From positions 682,001 to 746,000 of the forward strand of contig NZ_UEFQ01000013.1 in assembly GCF_900489465.1 (NCBI RefSeq): a DNA stretch of 64,000 nucleotides. The letters are read 5' to 3'. Below the pieces are notes generated by a model. The model worked only from the letters and a program-made list of their open reading frames with translations. It did no database searches and had not been told where the DNA came from. How positions within the stretch are numbered: position 1 is the stretch's first letter; the number at the start of each line of letters is the position of its first letter. Shown here piece by piece: positions 9,196 through 18,825 of this stretch. The position numbers and the translations under genes were made by a program. This DNA comes from Aequorivita sp. CIP111184. Lineage in GTDB: Bacteria > Bacteroidota > Bacteroidia > Flavobacteriales > Flavobacteriaceae.

Positions 9196-10884
9196 TTAAA
9201 TTCCCTTCGGAATTGCCTCAATAAGCTTTTTTGAATACGCTGTTTGTGGATTTTCATAGATTTCATCCGCATCTCCCAATTCCTCAATTTTTCCTTTATT
9301 CATAACCAATAGCTGGTCTGCCATATATTTTACTACTGCCAAATCATGTGATATGAATATATAGGTAAAACCAAAGTCATTTTTTAGTTCATTGAGTAGA
9401 TTTAAAACCTGGGCTTGTACCGAAATATCCAATGCAGAGACCGATTCGTCACAAATAACCAATTTTGGTTCCACGACAATCGTTCGCGCTATACCAACGC
9501 GCTGCCGCTGTCCGCCTGAAAGCTCGTGAGGGTAACGATAAAAGTAGCTTTCGTCTAAACCTACTCTTTCAAGCAGTGAAAGAACACGCTCCTTTCTTTC
9601 TTTTTTTGATTTTCCTAAGCTGTGAACTTCCATAGGTTCCATTAAAGCTTGGCCTATCATTAAACGTGGATTTAGAGACGAATACGGATCCTGAAAAATA
9701 ATCTGTATTTCCTTTCGAAGGTTTCTAATTTCACTTTTGGAAAGTGTGGTAAGTTCCTTTCCTCTATATTTTATACTTCCCGCCGTCGCTTTTTCAAGTT
9801 GAAGAATTGTTCTACCCAAGGTAGATTTTCCACAACCAGATTCGCCCACAAGTCCCAACGTTTCGCCTTCAAAAACTGAAAAGCTAACATCATCCACCGC
9901 TTTTACAATTTCTTTTTTTGAAAAAATTCCCACATTACTGAGATACTGTTTTTCCAAATTGATGATTTCAAGTATCGGCTTTTGAGTATAAATATTTTTA
10001 TGTCTTTTTGCGCGTTCAACAGGTTTCACTTCGCGCGGAACAAAACTTTTATCGGCAATGGATGCAATGGTTGGCAATTTTGCCAAACGAACATTTAATG
10101 AAGGCCGCGATTCCAGAAGTGCTTTTGTATATTCTGCCTTTGGAGTTTTAAATATTTCAGAAGTAGTAGCTTTTTCAACAATCTCACCTTTATACATTAC
10201 CACAACTTTATCAGCAATTTCGGAAACCAAACTCAAATCGTGTGATATGAAAAGCATTGACATCTTTGTTTCTTCTTGGATGGATTTTAAGAGAGAGATA
10301 ATCTCCTTTTGAACGGTTACATCAAGAGCAGTGGTGGGTTCGTCAGCAATTAGCAGTTTAGGTTTGCAGGCAATTGCCATTGCAATCATTACCCGCTGCA
10401 TTTGTCCGCCGCTTATTTGGTGCGGATAACTGTTGAAAATCTCTTTAGGTCGAGGCAATTTTACTTTTTCAAATAATAAAATTGTTTCCTTTTTAGCTTC
10501 GGAAGCGTTCATTTTTAAATGAAGGCGAATTATTTCTGAAACCTGAAAACCACATTTTAAAGACGGATTGAGCGCACTCATAGGTTCCTGAAAAATCATG
10601 GCTATTTCCTTTCCACGTATTTTTTGGAATTCTTTCTCATTCACTTTGAGTAAATTTTTTTCTTCAAAAAGAATGTTTCCGGATAGATTCGATTGTTTTT
10701 TTGGAAATAAACCCATAATGGCAAGTGACGTAACAGATTTTCCAGAACCTGATTCGCCTACAATTCCCAAAATTTCATTTCTAAATACTTCAAACGAAAT
10801 TGAATGCACTACCTCAATGCTGCTTTCCTTATTTCCGAAGGATACGGACAGTTTTTCAACTGATAATAATGGCTCATTTTTCAT
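9196..10884 (-). CDS. Peptide ABC transporter, fused double ATPase
   Basis: Cytoplasmic ATPase of an oligopeptide or dipeptide importer, with the DppD-like and DppF-like halves fused in one chain (562 residues), as in E. coli YejF or GsiA. Each half has Walker A (GESGSGKS near 45, GESGCGKS near 350), an ABC signature ([28 protein letters not shown]) and Walker B ([28 protein letters not shown]). The second Walker B has DES in place of DEP. A short oligopeptide-type C-terminal extension ends each half. The start is the ATG at 10884; a -7 element ends 6 bp upstream, so the message would be almost leaderless. The permease and binding protein genes are not adjacent, so its membrane partners are unknown. 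Confidence 0.9.
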   Translation of the reverse strand: MKNEPLLSVEKLSVSFGNKESSIEVVHSISFEVFRNEILGIVGESGSGKSVTSLAIMGLFPKKQSNLSGNILFEEKNLLKVNEKEFQKIRGKEIAMIFQEPMSALNPSLKCGFQVSEIIRLHLKMNASEAKKETILLFEKVKLPRPKEIFNSYPHQISGGQMQRVMIAMAIACKPKLLIADEPTTALDVTVQKEIISLLKSIQEETKMSMLFISHDLSLVSEIADKVVVMYKGEIVEKATTSEIFKTPKAEYTKALLESRPSLNVRLAKLPTIASIADKSFVPREVKPVERAKRHKNIYTQKPILEIINLEKQYLSNVGIFSKKEIVKAVDDVSFSVFEGETLGLVGESGCGKSTLGRTILQLEKATAGSIKYRGKELTTLSKSEIRNLRKEIQIIFQDPYSSLNPRLMIGQALMEPMEVHSLGKSKKERKERVLSLLERVGLDESYFYRYPHELSGGQRQRVGIARTIVVEPKLVICDESVSALDISVQAQVLNLLNELKNDFGFTYIFISHDLAVVKYMADQLLVMNKGKIEELGDADEIYENPQTAYSKKLIEAIPKGI

Positions 10885-10889
10885 CAATT

Positions 10890-10897
10890 CAAAGATA
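10890..10897 (-). promoter_or_regulatory. -7 element abutting the ABC gene start
   Basis: TATCTTTG on the minus strand matches TAnnTTTG exactly and its last base is 6 bp before the ATG at 10884. Transcription would begin at or within a few bases of the start codon. Confidence 0.5.
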
Positions 10898-11026
10898 ATA
10901 CAATCAGATGGACTAAAACTTTAACTGTAGTTCATCGAATATAATTTCATTTAATCGATATTTTTTGTTCTTTTAAGTGTTTTTAACAAAACAACAAACT
11001 TTTTATTCACTAAATCTTACATTATT

Positions 11027-14000
11027 ATGAAAAAAATTAACAAGATCGTTATTCTTCTTTCACTCCTAATTTTTGGTTTTTCAGTAGCAGTTTCTGCCCA
11101 AAACAAAAAAGATGAAAAGAAAAACGTAAAGCAACCCCCAAGTCTAGTGGTTTTTGATGCCTCACAATCTTATTCTCTTCAAAATTCTACACAAATTTTT
11201 AAAGAAGTTTTAAATCCATCCTCCCTAACTTCTTTCACAACGCTAAAACAAGAACAAGATCCGTTAGGGTTTACACACAAAAAAATGCAACAGTACTTTA
11301 ACGGTGTTAAAGTGGAGTTTGCAACCGTTACGTTGAGTAGTAAAAACGGAACCTTACAGTCTTTAAATTCTGCTTATTTTCCTATTGCTGAAGATTTTAG
11401 TGTAACTTCATCAATAAGTAATTCACAAGCTTTAAATAGTGCAATTGCTCATGTAGGAGCAACAAAATATATGTGGCAGAATGCTTCTGAAGCTGCATTA
11501 GCTGATAATTATAAAAAACCGACGGGAGAGTTGGTAATTATTCCAGCTGTTAAAAATATTTCTGAAACAAACCGACTTGCTTATAAATTCGACATTTATG
11601 CTACAGCACCTCTTTACAGAGCAGATGTATATATTGATGCCAAAACGGGTCAATTTATTATGGAGAATAAAAGAATCCATGATGCCAATGTGCCCGCAAC
11701 AGGAACAAGCCTCTATAATGGCACTGTATCTTTTACTGCGGACAATGCGTCTGGCCCATACAGGTTACGCCAAACTGCAGACGGTGGTGGTATCCAAACG
11801 TTTGATTTGAACAATAGCACCAACTATAACAGCGCAGTTGATGTTACTAGCAATTCAACAAACTTTACTTCAAATCCAACGGGGGTTCAAGCTCATTTTG
11901 GTGCTGAGAAAACTTATAAATATTATTCTCAGAAGTATGGTAGAAATTCATATAACAATACTGGAGGCGTTATTAAATCATACGTTAGCTATTCTAGTAA
12001 TTACGTGAACGCTTTTTGGGATGGAACCCGAATGACTTATGGTGATGGCGATGGTACAAATTATGGACCTTTAGTTTCCTTGGATATTTGTGGTCACGAA
12101 ATTACCCACGGAGTTACAGAATACTCTGCAAATTTGGTTTATAGTTACCAATCTGGAGCTTTGAATGAATCATTCTCAGATATATTTGGTGAATCTATTG
12201 AGAAATTTGCATCTGGAAGCAATGACTGGCTAATGGGTGATGATATTGGTGCTGGCGGAAGCGGTGGCGCCCTTCGTTCTATGAGCAACCCTAATGCCTA
12301 TGGCGATCCAGATACTTATTTAGGAACAAATTGGTACTCTGGTTCAGGTGATTCTGGAGGAGTTCACACAAACTCTGGAGTGCAAAATTTTTGGTATTAT
12401 GTATTGAGCGTAGGTAAAAGCGGTACCAATGATAAAGGTGACAGCTATAATGTAACAGGAATTGGAATGGACAAAGCAGGTGCTATAGCATATAGAAACC
12501 TTACTGTTTATTTAAATTCAAATTCACAATATAGTGATGCAAGAAATGGTGCTATTCAAGCTGCAAAAGATTTATACGGTGCAGGAAGTGCCGAAGAAAT
12601 TGCAACTACAAACGCTTGGTACGCAGTAGGTGTTGGAGCTGCTTATGGCGGTGGCGGTGGCGGAAGCGATTATTGTGCCTCTCAAGGAAATAGCGTGAAT
12701 GATGAATACATAAGCCGTGTACAACTAAACACTATAAACAATGCTTCAGGTGCTCAGCTTTATTCTGATTTTACAAGTATCTCTACTTCTTTGAGTGAAG
12801 GTTCAACCTATACTGTTACAGTTACTCCAACTTGGACGGGTACAGTTTACAGTGAAGGTTATGCAGTATGGATTGACTATAACGGTGATAAAGATTTTGG
12901 TGATGCTGGCGAATTGGTTTGGTCCAAAGCCGCTTCTACCAATACTACTAATAGTGGATCATTTACAGTGCCTTCTGGAACCGTGGGAGGAGAAACAAGA
13001 ATGCGAGTATCTATGAAATACAATGGAATTCCAACTTCTTGCGAAACATTCAGTTATGGTGAAGTTGAAGATTATACCATTAATTTAGGTGGTGCAGGAC
13101 CAGATACACAGGCCCCTACGGCACCTTCAAATTTAGTAGCCTCAAATGTTACGCAGACTACACTTTCACTATCGTGGAATGCTTCTACAGATAATGTGGG
13201 TGTAACAGGTTACGATGTTTTTCAAGGCACTACAAACATTGGAAGTGTAACTGGAACCTCGGCTAGTATCACAAGCCTAACAGCTTCGACCGCATATTCT
13301 TTTAAAGTGCGTGCGCATGATGCTGCCGGTAATAATTCAGGGTACAGCAATATAGTGAGTGTCACTACTCCGTCAAATTCTGTTACCTATTGTACTTCAA
13401 AAGGAAACAATACGAACGACGAGTATATTGACAGAGTTCAGCTTGGAAGTATCAATAATCTTTCTGGGAATAACAGTGGTTATGCAGATTTCACAAGTAT
13501 ATCAACAACATTGTCAAAAGGAAGTAGTAATACCATAACCATAACACCAAGATGGACCGGCACGGTTTATAACGAAGCGTATGGGGTATGGATTGACTAT
13601 AACCAAGATGGTGATTTCAGCGATGCTGGAGAGCAGGTTTATACACGTTCCCGCACCAAATCTACACCAATTTCAGGAAGCTTTACAGTGCCCACATCAG
13701 CACTTAACGGTGCAACTAGAATGCGAGTTTCTATGAAGTATAACGCAAATCCCACCCCATGTGAAACTTTTACCTATGGAGAAGTGGAAGATTATACCGT
13801 TATTATTGGAAGTGGAGCAGCATCACAAGGATTTACTGAAGGCAACGGTTTTGCATCTTTAGAAATGACCCTTTATCCAAATCCTGCAAAACAAACTTTG
13901 AATATTTCATTGCTTGATGCAACTGGTAAAGAATATGTAATCTATAATGTAATGGGACAAGTTGTAAGTAAAGGTGCTTTCACCGAAATTTTAGATGTTT

Positions 14001-14080
14001 CAACATTGCAAAGTGGTGTTTATATGATTGAAGTAAATACCGAAGCAAACAAAATAATGAAACGTTTTGTAAAAGAATAG
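11027..14080 (+). CDS. Secreted thermolysin-type metalloprotease (M4), T9SS cargo
   Basis: Extracellular zinc endopeptidase of 1017 residues. Order: signal peptide (to about residue 25, ending SVSAQ), FTP/PepSY propeptide, M4 catalytic domain, a GEVED domain (about 545-690), a fibronectin type III domain (about 695-785), a second GEVED domain (785-930) and a type A T9SS sorting domain (LYPNPAKQTLNISL to MKRFVKE). Zinc ligands and base are in GHEITHGVTEYSANL (about residue 356), the third ligand in GALNESFSDIFGE and the catalytic histidine in GGVHTNSGVQNFWYY. All catalytic residues are present. The two GEVED copies are diverged duplicates (both contain TRMRVSMKYN) and probably bind substrate or surface polymers. 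It is a single-gene unit closed by a terminator. Confidence 0.93.
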   Translation: MKKINKIVILLSLLIFGFSVAVSAQNKKDEKKNVKQPPSLVVFDASQSYSLQNSTQIFKEVLNPSSLTSFTTLKQEQDPLGFTHKKMQQYFNGVKVEFATVTLSSKNGTLQSLNSAYFPIAEDFSVTSSISNSQALNSAIAHVGATKYMWQNASEAALADNYKKPTGELVIIPAVKNISETNRLAYKFDIYATAPLYRADVYIDAKTGQFIMENKRIHDANVPATGTSLYNGTVSFTADNASGPYRLRQTADGGGIQTFDLNNSTNYNSAVDVTSNSTNFTSNPTGVQAHFGAEKTYKYYSQKYGRNSYNNTGGVIKSYVSYSSNYVNAFWDGTRMTYGDGDGTNYGPLVSLDICGHEITHGVTEYSANLVYSYQSGALNESFSDIFGESIEKFASGSNDWLMGDDIGAGGSGGALRSMSNPNAYGDPDTYLGTNWYSGSGDSGGVHTNSGVQNFWYYVLSVGKSGTNDKGDSYNVTGIGMDKAGAIAYRNLTVYLNSNSQYSDARNGAIQAAKDLYGAGSAEEIATTNAWYAVGVGAAYGGGGGGSDYCASQGNSVNDEYISRVQLNTINNASGAQLYSDFTSISTSLSEGSTYTVTVTPTWTGTVYSEGYAVWIDYNGDKDFGDAGELVWSKAASTNTTNSGSFTVPSGTVGGETRMRVSMKYNGIPTSCETFSYGEVEDYTINLGGAGPDTQAPTAPSNLVASNVTQTTLSLSWNASTDNVGVTGYDVFQGTTNIGSVTGTSASITSLTASTAYSFKVRAHDAAGNNSGYSNIVSVTTPSNSVTYCTSKGNNTNDEYIDRVQLGSINNLSGNNSGYADFTSISTTLSKGSSNTITITPRWTGTVYNEAYGVWIDYNQDGDFSDAGEQVYTRSRTKSTPISGSFTVPTSALNGATRMRVSMKYNANPTPCETFTYGEVEDYTVIIGSGAASQGFTEGNGFASLEMTLYPNPAKQTLNISLLDATGKEYVIYNVMGQVVSKGAFTEILDVSTLQSGVYMIEVNTEANKIMKRFVKE

Positions 14081-14101
14081 TTAGTTAATATTGATAGTTA
14101 G

Positions 14102-14140
14102 AGAGGCCCGTTTCAATTTTGAAACGGGCCTCTTCTTTTT
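14102..14140 (+). terminator. Intrinsic terminator after the M4 protease
   Basis: AGAGGCCCGTTTCAA and TTGAAACGGGCCTCT form a perfect 15 bp stem, followed by TCTTTTT. It lies between convergent genes; the minus side has a weaker T-run. Confidence 0.88.
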
Positions 14141-14159
14141 ATAAAAAATATTTTAAAGT

Positions 14160-14567
14160 CTATAAGGGGTCGCCCACTTTAATATCACACCTGTGTCCTG
14201 GCTGGCCGTGGGGTGGATTGATGCCATTCCCAGAAATTGAAGCAGGAACTTGATTGGTTTTATTTATAGCAGGTGCAGAGTTTGAACTTTCAGAAGTTCC
14301 GTTTAAAGGTGCTCCCACAGGAATGTCACAGCGATGCCCCGGTTGTCCGTGAGCTGGGTTCATAGCCAAATCACCACTTATAGAGGTTGTATTTGTTGTT
14401 GGAGCCACATTTTGAAGGGCTTGTTTTTTCTGCTCAAGTGTTGCCTCTTGCGTTTTGTTTATTGGTTCTTCCGCAGTCGCCGCTTTATCTTTACAGGATA
14501 TAAAAAATGGAGCCGAAGCAAGTAAGACTATTAAAAATGATTTTGGATTGAATCTTGGGATTGTCAT
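14160..14567 (-). CDS. Lipoprotein with two HGQPGHRCDI repeats
   Basis: Unknown protein of 135 residues. A lipoprotein signal ends in LLASAPFFISC (cysteine about residue 25), followed by a low-complexity Ala/Gln/Thr linker. Two near-identical repeats follow: NPAHGQPGHRCDIPVGAPLN (about 68-87) and NPPHGQPGHRCDIKVGDPL at the extreme C terminus. The His-Cys content of each repeat suggests metal or heme binding, but that is a guess. The repeated block is reminiscent of short C-terminal motifs found in hypothetical proteins of other Bacteroidota, whose function I do not know. The gene stands alone; the gap to the M4 gene holds their shared terminator. Confidence 0.7.
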   Translation of the reverse strand: MTIPRFNPKSFLIVLLASAPFFISCKDKAATAEEPINKTQEATLEQKKQALQNVAPTTNTTSISGDLAMNPAHGQPGHRCDIPVGAPLNGTSESSNSAPAINKTNQVPASISGNGINPPHGQPGHRCDIKVGDPL

Positions 14568-14653
14568 AGAAGTAGCTATTTAATTATGACCGATAAATCT
14601 ACTAAAAATTAAGTAGAAAACCACATTCAGAGATTTCTTCCGAAGAAAAAAAT

Positions 14654-15367
14654 TTACACAGAAAGTATTTCGTCTTCATCTAAAATGGCTTCATTCCTAA
14701 GGCGTAAAAGAATTTGGGCTACGGTAACCGTATCCTTTTCACAATAAATTACGATTCTGTCAATATCTTTTTCTTCGTAAAAAACGCTGCGCACTTGGCT
14801 GCCATCAATATCATCTTTCGGGGAAGGAATTCCCAAAACATGAGCCATTAACTTAAGAGAAGTAAAAGTTTTGTAATCACCAAACTTCCAAAGTTCCAGT
14901 GTGTCTAAATGTGGAACTTCCCAAGGTTTTTTTCCGAAGAGATCTAATTTAAAGGGAATGTCGATTCCATTTATTATCATTCTCCGTGCAATGTATGGGA
15001 AGTCAAATTCCTTTCCATTGTGAGCACAAAGCACATGATGAGGTTTGTTGAAGTGTGTTTCCAAAAGACTTTTAAAATCCTTTAAAATTTTCACCTCATC
15101 CCCGTGAAAGCTGGTTACACGAAAATTTCTAACCTCGCCCTTCATCACAAAATAACCTACAGATATGCATACAATTTTTCCAAATTCTGCCCAAATGCCA
15201 GCACGTTCGTAAAAGTCTTCCGCTGAAATATCATCCTTTCTTTGGTATTGGCTTTTCAGCTCCCAAAGCGTTTTGGAAGCATCGTCCAATTCGCTATAAT
15301 TTTCGTGTTGTGGAACAGTTTCGATATCCAAAAAGAGGATATGTTCCAAGTTTATACGCTTAATCAT
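14654..15367 (-). CDS. 3'-5' exonuclease, RNase H fold (PolB-like)
   Basis: A DnaQ-like exonuclease of 237 residues, of the kind annotated as predicted 3'-5' exonuclease related to PolB. FLDIETVPQ near residue 13 gives the DxE catalytic pair, AHNGKEFDFPYI near 117 the second aspartate, and YCEKDTVTVAQILLRL near 210 the last. It would hydrolyse DNA or RNA ends in the cytoplasm; the natural substrate is not known. No polymerase domain is attached. It precedes a serine hydrolase and ogt on the same strand but with gaps of its own, so an operon is uncertain. Confidence 0.8.
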   Translation of the reverse strand: MIKRINLEHILFLDIETVPQHENYSELDDASKTLWELKSQYQRKDDISAEDFYERAGIWAEFGKIVCISVGYFVMKGEVRNFRVTSFHGDEVKILKDFKSLLETHFNKPHHVLCAHNGKEFDFPYIARRMIINGIDIPFKLDLFGKKPWEVPHLDTLELWKFGDYKTFTSLKLMAHVLGIPSPKDDIDGSQVRSVFYEEKDIDRIVIYCEKDTVTVAQILLRLRNEAILDEDEILSV

Positions 15368-15411
15368 ATTTTGAAAATTTCAATCGGGGAGAAGTTTAAA
15401 GCTACAAAAAA

Positions 15412-16560
15412 TTATTGATTTTTATCCAGCATTTTATAGACCTCTTCAACATACACATAAAAATCACTACTGAAAGGCTGTCCAAAATTCTCGCCTTTTT
15501 GATGTCCCAAACGCACAATAATCAAGTTATCTTCGGGAACTACAATTACATACTGACCAAGAATACCCCGCATTACAAAAATATTTTTCTCCAAAAAATC
15601 GCTCAGCCAAAACCCATAACCGTATTCGGGACTTTCTGCAAAACGGGGCGTAATAGATTTCGCCACAAATGCGGAATCTAAAACTTGTTGTCCGTTCCAT
15701 TTGCCGTAATCTTTATAAAGTTTCCCGAAACGCGCAAAATCTCTTGCATTACTGCCTATGCAACAATATGCTTTTACTAATCTATTTTTTTCATCGTCTA
15801 CCTGCCAAACCGCAGAGTTTTCCGCACCCATAGGATTCCAAAAACTTTCATATAAATAATGCGCTAAACGCTTCTTCGTAGCTTTCTGAATGACCATTGC
15901 TAAAAGTTCGGTGTTTCCGCTTAAATATTTGTAGCGCACACCGGGCGTATCGACCACTTTTAGTTTTAAAATTATTTCAGCCAAGTCACTATCATAATAG
16001 GCTTTCGCAGTCATTCCAAACGGATTGAAATACGACTCATCCCAATCCAGTCCTGAAGCCATCGATGAAAGATCGCCAACCGTTAAACCAGTTCCAGCAT
16101 ACTGAGGATAAAAATCGCCCACAGGCTGTTCCAAACTTTTAATGAACCCATCATTAATTGCTTTTCCTAGTAGGGACGAGGTTATGCTCTTCGCCATTGA
16201 AAAAGAGTTGGTCTGCGAATCTTTTCCGAAGCCATCAAAGTATTTTTCAAACCAAAGGCTATCATTCTTAATTACCAAAAAAGCAACTGTTCCCAAGGTA
16301 TCGTTCATTTCAGAAAGTGCTGGTGTAGCTTCAATAGTGTTATATTTTTTATGAATAGGCCAAGGTTGTAAATTGTTACTTGCCGAAATTTCTTCAGTTT
16401 CGAAAAATTTAAAATCGTCAATATATGCCGTGGTGTGTCCGTGAAGATAAACTACCCAAATGCCTTTTAGTATATAGCCGTAGCCAGTAATATAAAGTCC
16501 AATTACAAGGGTAACTAGCAGTATAAAAATCCACTTAAATAATTTCTTAATCTTTTGCAT
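15412..16560 (-). CDS. Serine hydrolase, class C beta-lactamase fold
   Basis: Membrane-anchored or periplasmic serine hydrolase of 382 residues. An N-terminal hydrophobic segment (WIFILLVTLVIGLYITGYGY) anchors or exports it. The catalytic SxxK is in SFSMAKSITSS (about residue 137), a tyrosine follows in VRYKYLSGNTE and the third motif is in the YGYGFWLSDF region. These features fit the beta-lactamase-related family (DD-peptidases, esterases, class C enzymes); true beta-lactamase activity should not be assumed. It abuts ogt directly: the ogt stop is next to its start codon, so ogt and this gene are probably cotranscribed. Confidence 0.82.
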   Translation of the reverse strand: MQKIKKLFKWIFILLVTLVIGLYITGYGYILKGIWVVYLHGHTTAYIDDFKFFETEEISASNNLQPWPIHKKYNTIEATPALSEMNDTLGTVAFLVIKNDSLWFEKYFDGFGKDSQTNSFSMAKSITSSLLGKAINDGFIKSLEQPVGDFYPQYAGTGLTVGDLSSMASGLDWDESYFNPFGMTAKAYYDSDLAEIILKLKVVDTPGVRYKYLSGNTELLAMVIQKATKKRLAHYLYESFWNPMGAENSAVWQVDDEKNRLVKAYCCIGSNARDFARFGKLYKDYGKWNGQQVLDSAFVAKSITPRFAESPEYGYGFWLSDFLEKNIFVMRGILGQYVIVVPEDNLIIVRLGHQKGENFGQPFSSDFYVYVEEVYKMLDKNQ

Positions 16561-17061
16561 CTAAAACAAAGATTGCTGTGGCGAAGGACTTTCAAACTCC
16601 AACAACCACTTTTTGCGGTGAAGTCCACCAGCGTAACCCGTAAGTGAACCATCGCTGCCAATTACTCGATGGCAGGGAATAATTATAGAAATAGGATTCT
16701 TCCCATTAGCAGAGGCTGCCGCACGAATCACTTTTTGATCGCCAAGTTGGTTTGCCATTTGTTGGTAACTTGTTGTTTTTCCGAAGGGAATTTTCTGCAA
16801 TTGCCTCCAGACTTTTCTTTGAAAATCTGTTCCGGTGGGTGAAAGTTTTAAATTGAATTCTTTCCGCTTTCCTTCAAAATACTCCTGAAGTTGTGATACT
16901 GTTTCCTGCAATTCAGCTGGTACTGTTTCCAGCAATTCAGTTGATACTTTTTCTGAAATGTTAGTTTCATCAGAATCTTTAAAAAGTAGAGATGCTAAAC
17001 CATTAGCATCTCCTTTCAATTCCAAAATTCCTATTGGCGTATTTAGGAAGGCAGTTTTCAT
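16561..17061 (-). CDS. ogt: Methylated-DNA-protein cysteine methyltransferase
   Basis: Suicide DNA-repair protein that moves the methyl group from O6-methylguanine to its own cysteine. The 166 residues have the Ada/Ogt C-terminal domain: VWRQLQKIPFGKTTSYQQMA, RAAASANGKNPISIIIPCHRV with the acceptor cysteine in PCHRV (about residue 131), and GSDGSLTGYAGGLHRK. The N-terminal domain has a tandem 8-residue duplication (TELLETVP, AELQETVS), seen in the DNA at 16897-16944. The gene overlaps the upstream CBS-domain gene by 4 bp (ATGA) and is followed immediately by the serine hydrolase. Confidence 0.93.
   Translation of the reverse strand: MKTAFLNTPIGILELKGDANGLASLLFKDSDETNISEKVSTELLETVPAELQETVSQLQEYFEGKRKEFNLKLSPTGTDFQRKVWRQLQKIPFGKTTSYQQMANQLGDQKVIRAAASANGKNPISIIIPCHRVIGSDGSLTGYAGGLHRKKWLLEFESPSPQQSLF
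16897..16944 (-). repeat. 24-bp tandem duplication inside ogt
   Basis: 16897-16920 and 16921-16944 are two 24-bp units differing at three positions, adding 8 residues in frame in the N-terminal domain of Ogt. A third, partial copy (TACTTTTTC) may follow. Confidence 0.75.
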
Positions 17062-18161
17062 TTCTCGTCTTCTATTTTGGGCTCTATATCTTCGTTTAGT
17101 TTAATTCCCATGCGTTTTGCACGCACTTCCCAATTTTTTCTGGCTTGTAGTTGCATGTCTTCAACATTATCGCTTTCGTCCATAATTTCAAGTCCTAAGA
17201 GGGTTTCTATAATGTCTTCCATGGTTACCACGCCAATGGTATTCCCAAAGTCATCTACTACGGAAGCAATATGCACTCTTTGTTTTATAAACGTTTCAAA
17301 AAGTTCCGGAATTGGTTTTTCAGCAGCAATAACAAAAATATCTCGTTTCAAATCGCTTAAAAGTTTGTCGCCGCGATCTTCCACAATTTCCTCTAAAATA
17401 TCATCCCGAAGTACAAATCCTGTTATGTTATGGCTCTTACCTTTATAAACAGGAATCCTCGAAAACCGCAAACTTTTATGGTTTTGGTGAAAATTTTCCA
17501 AATTCATTGTTTCATCTTCCAACGTTACTACGGTAAAAGGAGTCATTACATCTTTAGCTTGAACGCTTTTAAAAACCAAAAGATTTTTGATTACGGTAGT
17601 CTCGCTTTCTTCAAAAACACCCTCTTCTTCAGCTGCATCTGTTATTGCCATAAATTCTTCCCTACTCATCGTGCTAACGTGAGCAGATTTACCAACAAGA
17701 CGGGTTATGAGCATTAATAGCCAAAGTAGTCCCGTGTATTTTAGCGGAAAAATAATCACGTTTAAAAACATTGCCGTAAATGGACCGAGTTTTTTCCAAT
17801 AGGTTGCACCAATAGTTTTCGGGATTATTTCTGAAACCACTAAAATAAGCATGGTCATGATTGCTGAAACAATTCCCACAATATTCATCCCGAAGAGGTC
17901 TATTTTATAAGGCAACTTTTCCGCTTCAACTCCAACCATAATGGCTCCAACAGTGTGTGCAATAGTATTCAGCGTTAATATTGCTATTAATGGTTTATCT
18001 ATATCTTTTTTAAAATTCGTCAACGTCTTTGCATACGTTTTTCCTTCATGGGTTTTCATCCGTAAATAAGTTGGCGTAAAACTTAGTAGCGCGGCCTCCA
18101 GAATAGAGCACAAAAAGGAAAAGAAAATGGAAAGCACCGCATAAACAATAAGTAATGTCAT
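17058..18161 (-). CDS. CNNM/CBS-domain membrane protein (CorC/HlyC family)
   Basis: Integral membrane protein of 367 residues with an N-terminal CNNM (DUF21) transmembrane domain of about three helices (residues 1-160) and two CBS domains (about 200-320; VMTPFTVVTLEDE, VVDDFGNTIGVVTMEDIIETLLG). Such proteins are linked to magnesium or cobalt export and were once called hemolysins. The CorC C-terminal transporter-associated domain is missing, the protein ending shortly after the CBS pair. Its 4 bp overlap with ogt indicates cotranscription. Confidence 0.85.
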   Translation of the reverse strand: MTLLIVYAVLSIFFSFLCSILEAALLSFTPTYLRMKTHEGKTYAKTLTNFKKDIDKPLIAILTLNTIAHTVGAIMVGVEAEKLPYKIDLFGMNIVGIVSAIMTMLILVVSEIIPKTIGATYWKKLGPFTAMFLNVIIFPLKYTGLLWLLMLITRLVGKSAHVSTMSREEFMAITDAAEEEGVFEESETTVIKNLLVFKSVQAKDVMTPFTVVTLEDETMNLENFHQNHKSLRFSRIPVYKGKSHNITGFVLRDDILEEIVEDRGDKLLSDLKRDIFVIAAEKPIPELFETFIKQRVHIASVVDDFGNTIGVVTMEDIIETLLGLEIMDESDNVEDMQLQARKNWEVRAKRMGIKLNEDIEPKIEDEK

Positions 18162-18234
18162 AATGATAGAAATAATTTTCCCCTAAAATAAAGATTTACA
18201 AACTGTTTTTATCGAAACACTTTGTTAATTACAT

Positions 18235-18263
18235 AAAAAAACCGCCACATTGGGCGGTTTTTT
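18235..18263. terminator. Bidirectional intrinsic terminator
   Basis: AAAAAACCGCC and GGCGGTTTTTT form an 11 bp stem with a 6-base loop and a T-run on both strands. It lies past the 18274-18744 gene, which it would terminate on the minus strand. Confidence 0.85.
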
Positions 18264-18273
18264 AAAACAATCT

Positions 18274-18744
18274 TTAGGAAGCCTTTAATAGCGGCCTCAA
18301 TGTATTTTCCCAACGTTTTGCGTCTTGAAGACAAACAAACGGGTCGTTAGAAAGTTCATTTTCATCGTGTTCATTGTAAAATGGGATCTGGCGTCTGCCC
18401 GTTTTTTCAACCAACTCTATTCCAACCCAGTCAAGGGTTTTGTCAGTTTGTTTAATGCTTTTTACGCGACAGTCTTTCACGTCCTCCATATTTACAATTT
18501 TCAAATCTGCGGAAGGATTTCTCTTTGAAGTATAAACCAGTTTTTTTGAAACTTCGTCTATGCCAATCACACAATTGCCAATAACGTCAATGGTTTTTAA
18601 ATTGATGCCGTTGCTCTGTGAAAGCTTTGTAACAGATTTTTTCACTTTACTGTCCGTGCCGGAAGAGTTCATAATCAAAAAAATAACTGGCACTAACATA
18701 ACTACTGTAATAATAATACCCACAAGGGTTGAGCTAAATTCCAT
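18274..18744 (-). CDS. Unknown membrane-anchored protein
   Basis: Unrecognised protein of 156 residues. One N-terminal membrane segment (LVGIIITVVMLVPVIFLIM, about residues 7-27) is followed by a soluble domain of alternating strands (GNCVIGIDEVSKKLVYTS, VKDCRVKSI, LDWVGIELVEKTGRRQIPFY) and a C-terminal helix. The soluble part looks PH-like in strand pattern, but I cannot support that further. It is a single gene with its own terminator and an ATG start. Confidence 0.65.
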   Translation of the reverse strand: MEFSSTLVGIIITVVMLVPVIFLIMNSSGTDSKVKKSVTKLSQSNGINLKTIDVIGNCVIGIDEVSKKLVYTSKRNPSADLKIVNMEDVKDCRVKSIKQTDKTLDWVGIELVEKTGRRQIPFYNEHDENELSNDPFVCLQDAKRWENTLRPLLKAS

Positions 18745-18825
18745 ATTGAATAATTTTAAGATGAATAATTTTAAATAAATAAGGGTTTGAAAATCAATTC
18801 AAGCCAGCTAAAAATTTTTAAAAAA

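Noticed and set aside
15412-16560. Antibiotic-resistance beta-lactamase
   Set aside because: The SxxK fold is shared by esterases and peptidases, and nothing specific to class C resistance enzymes is visible.
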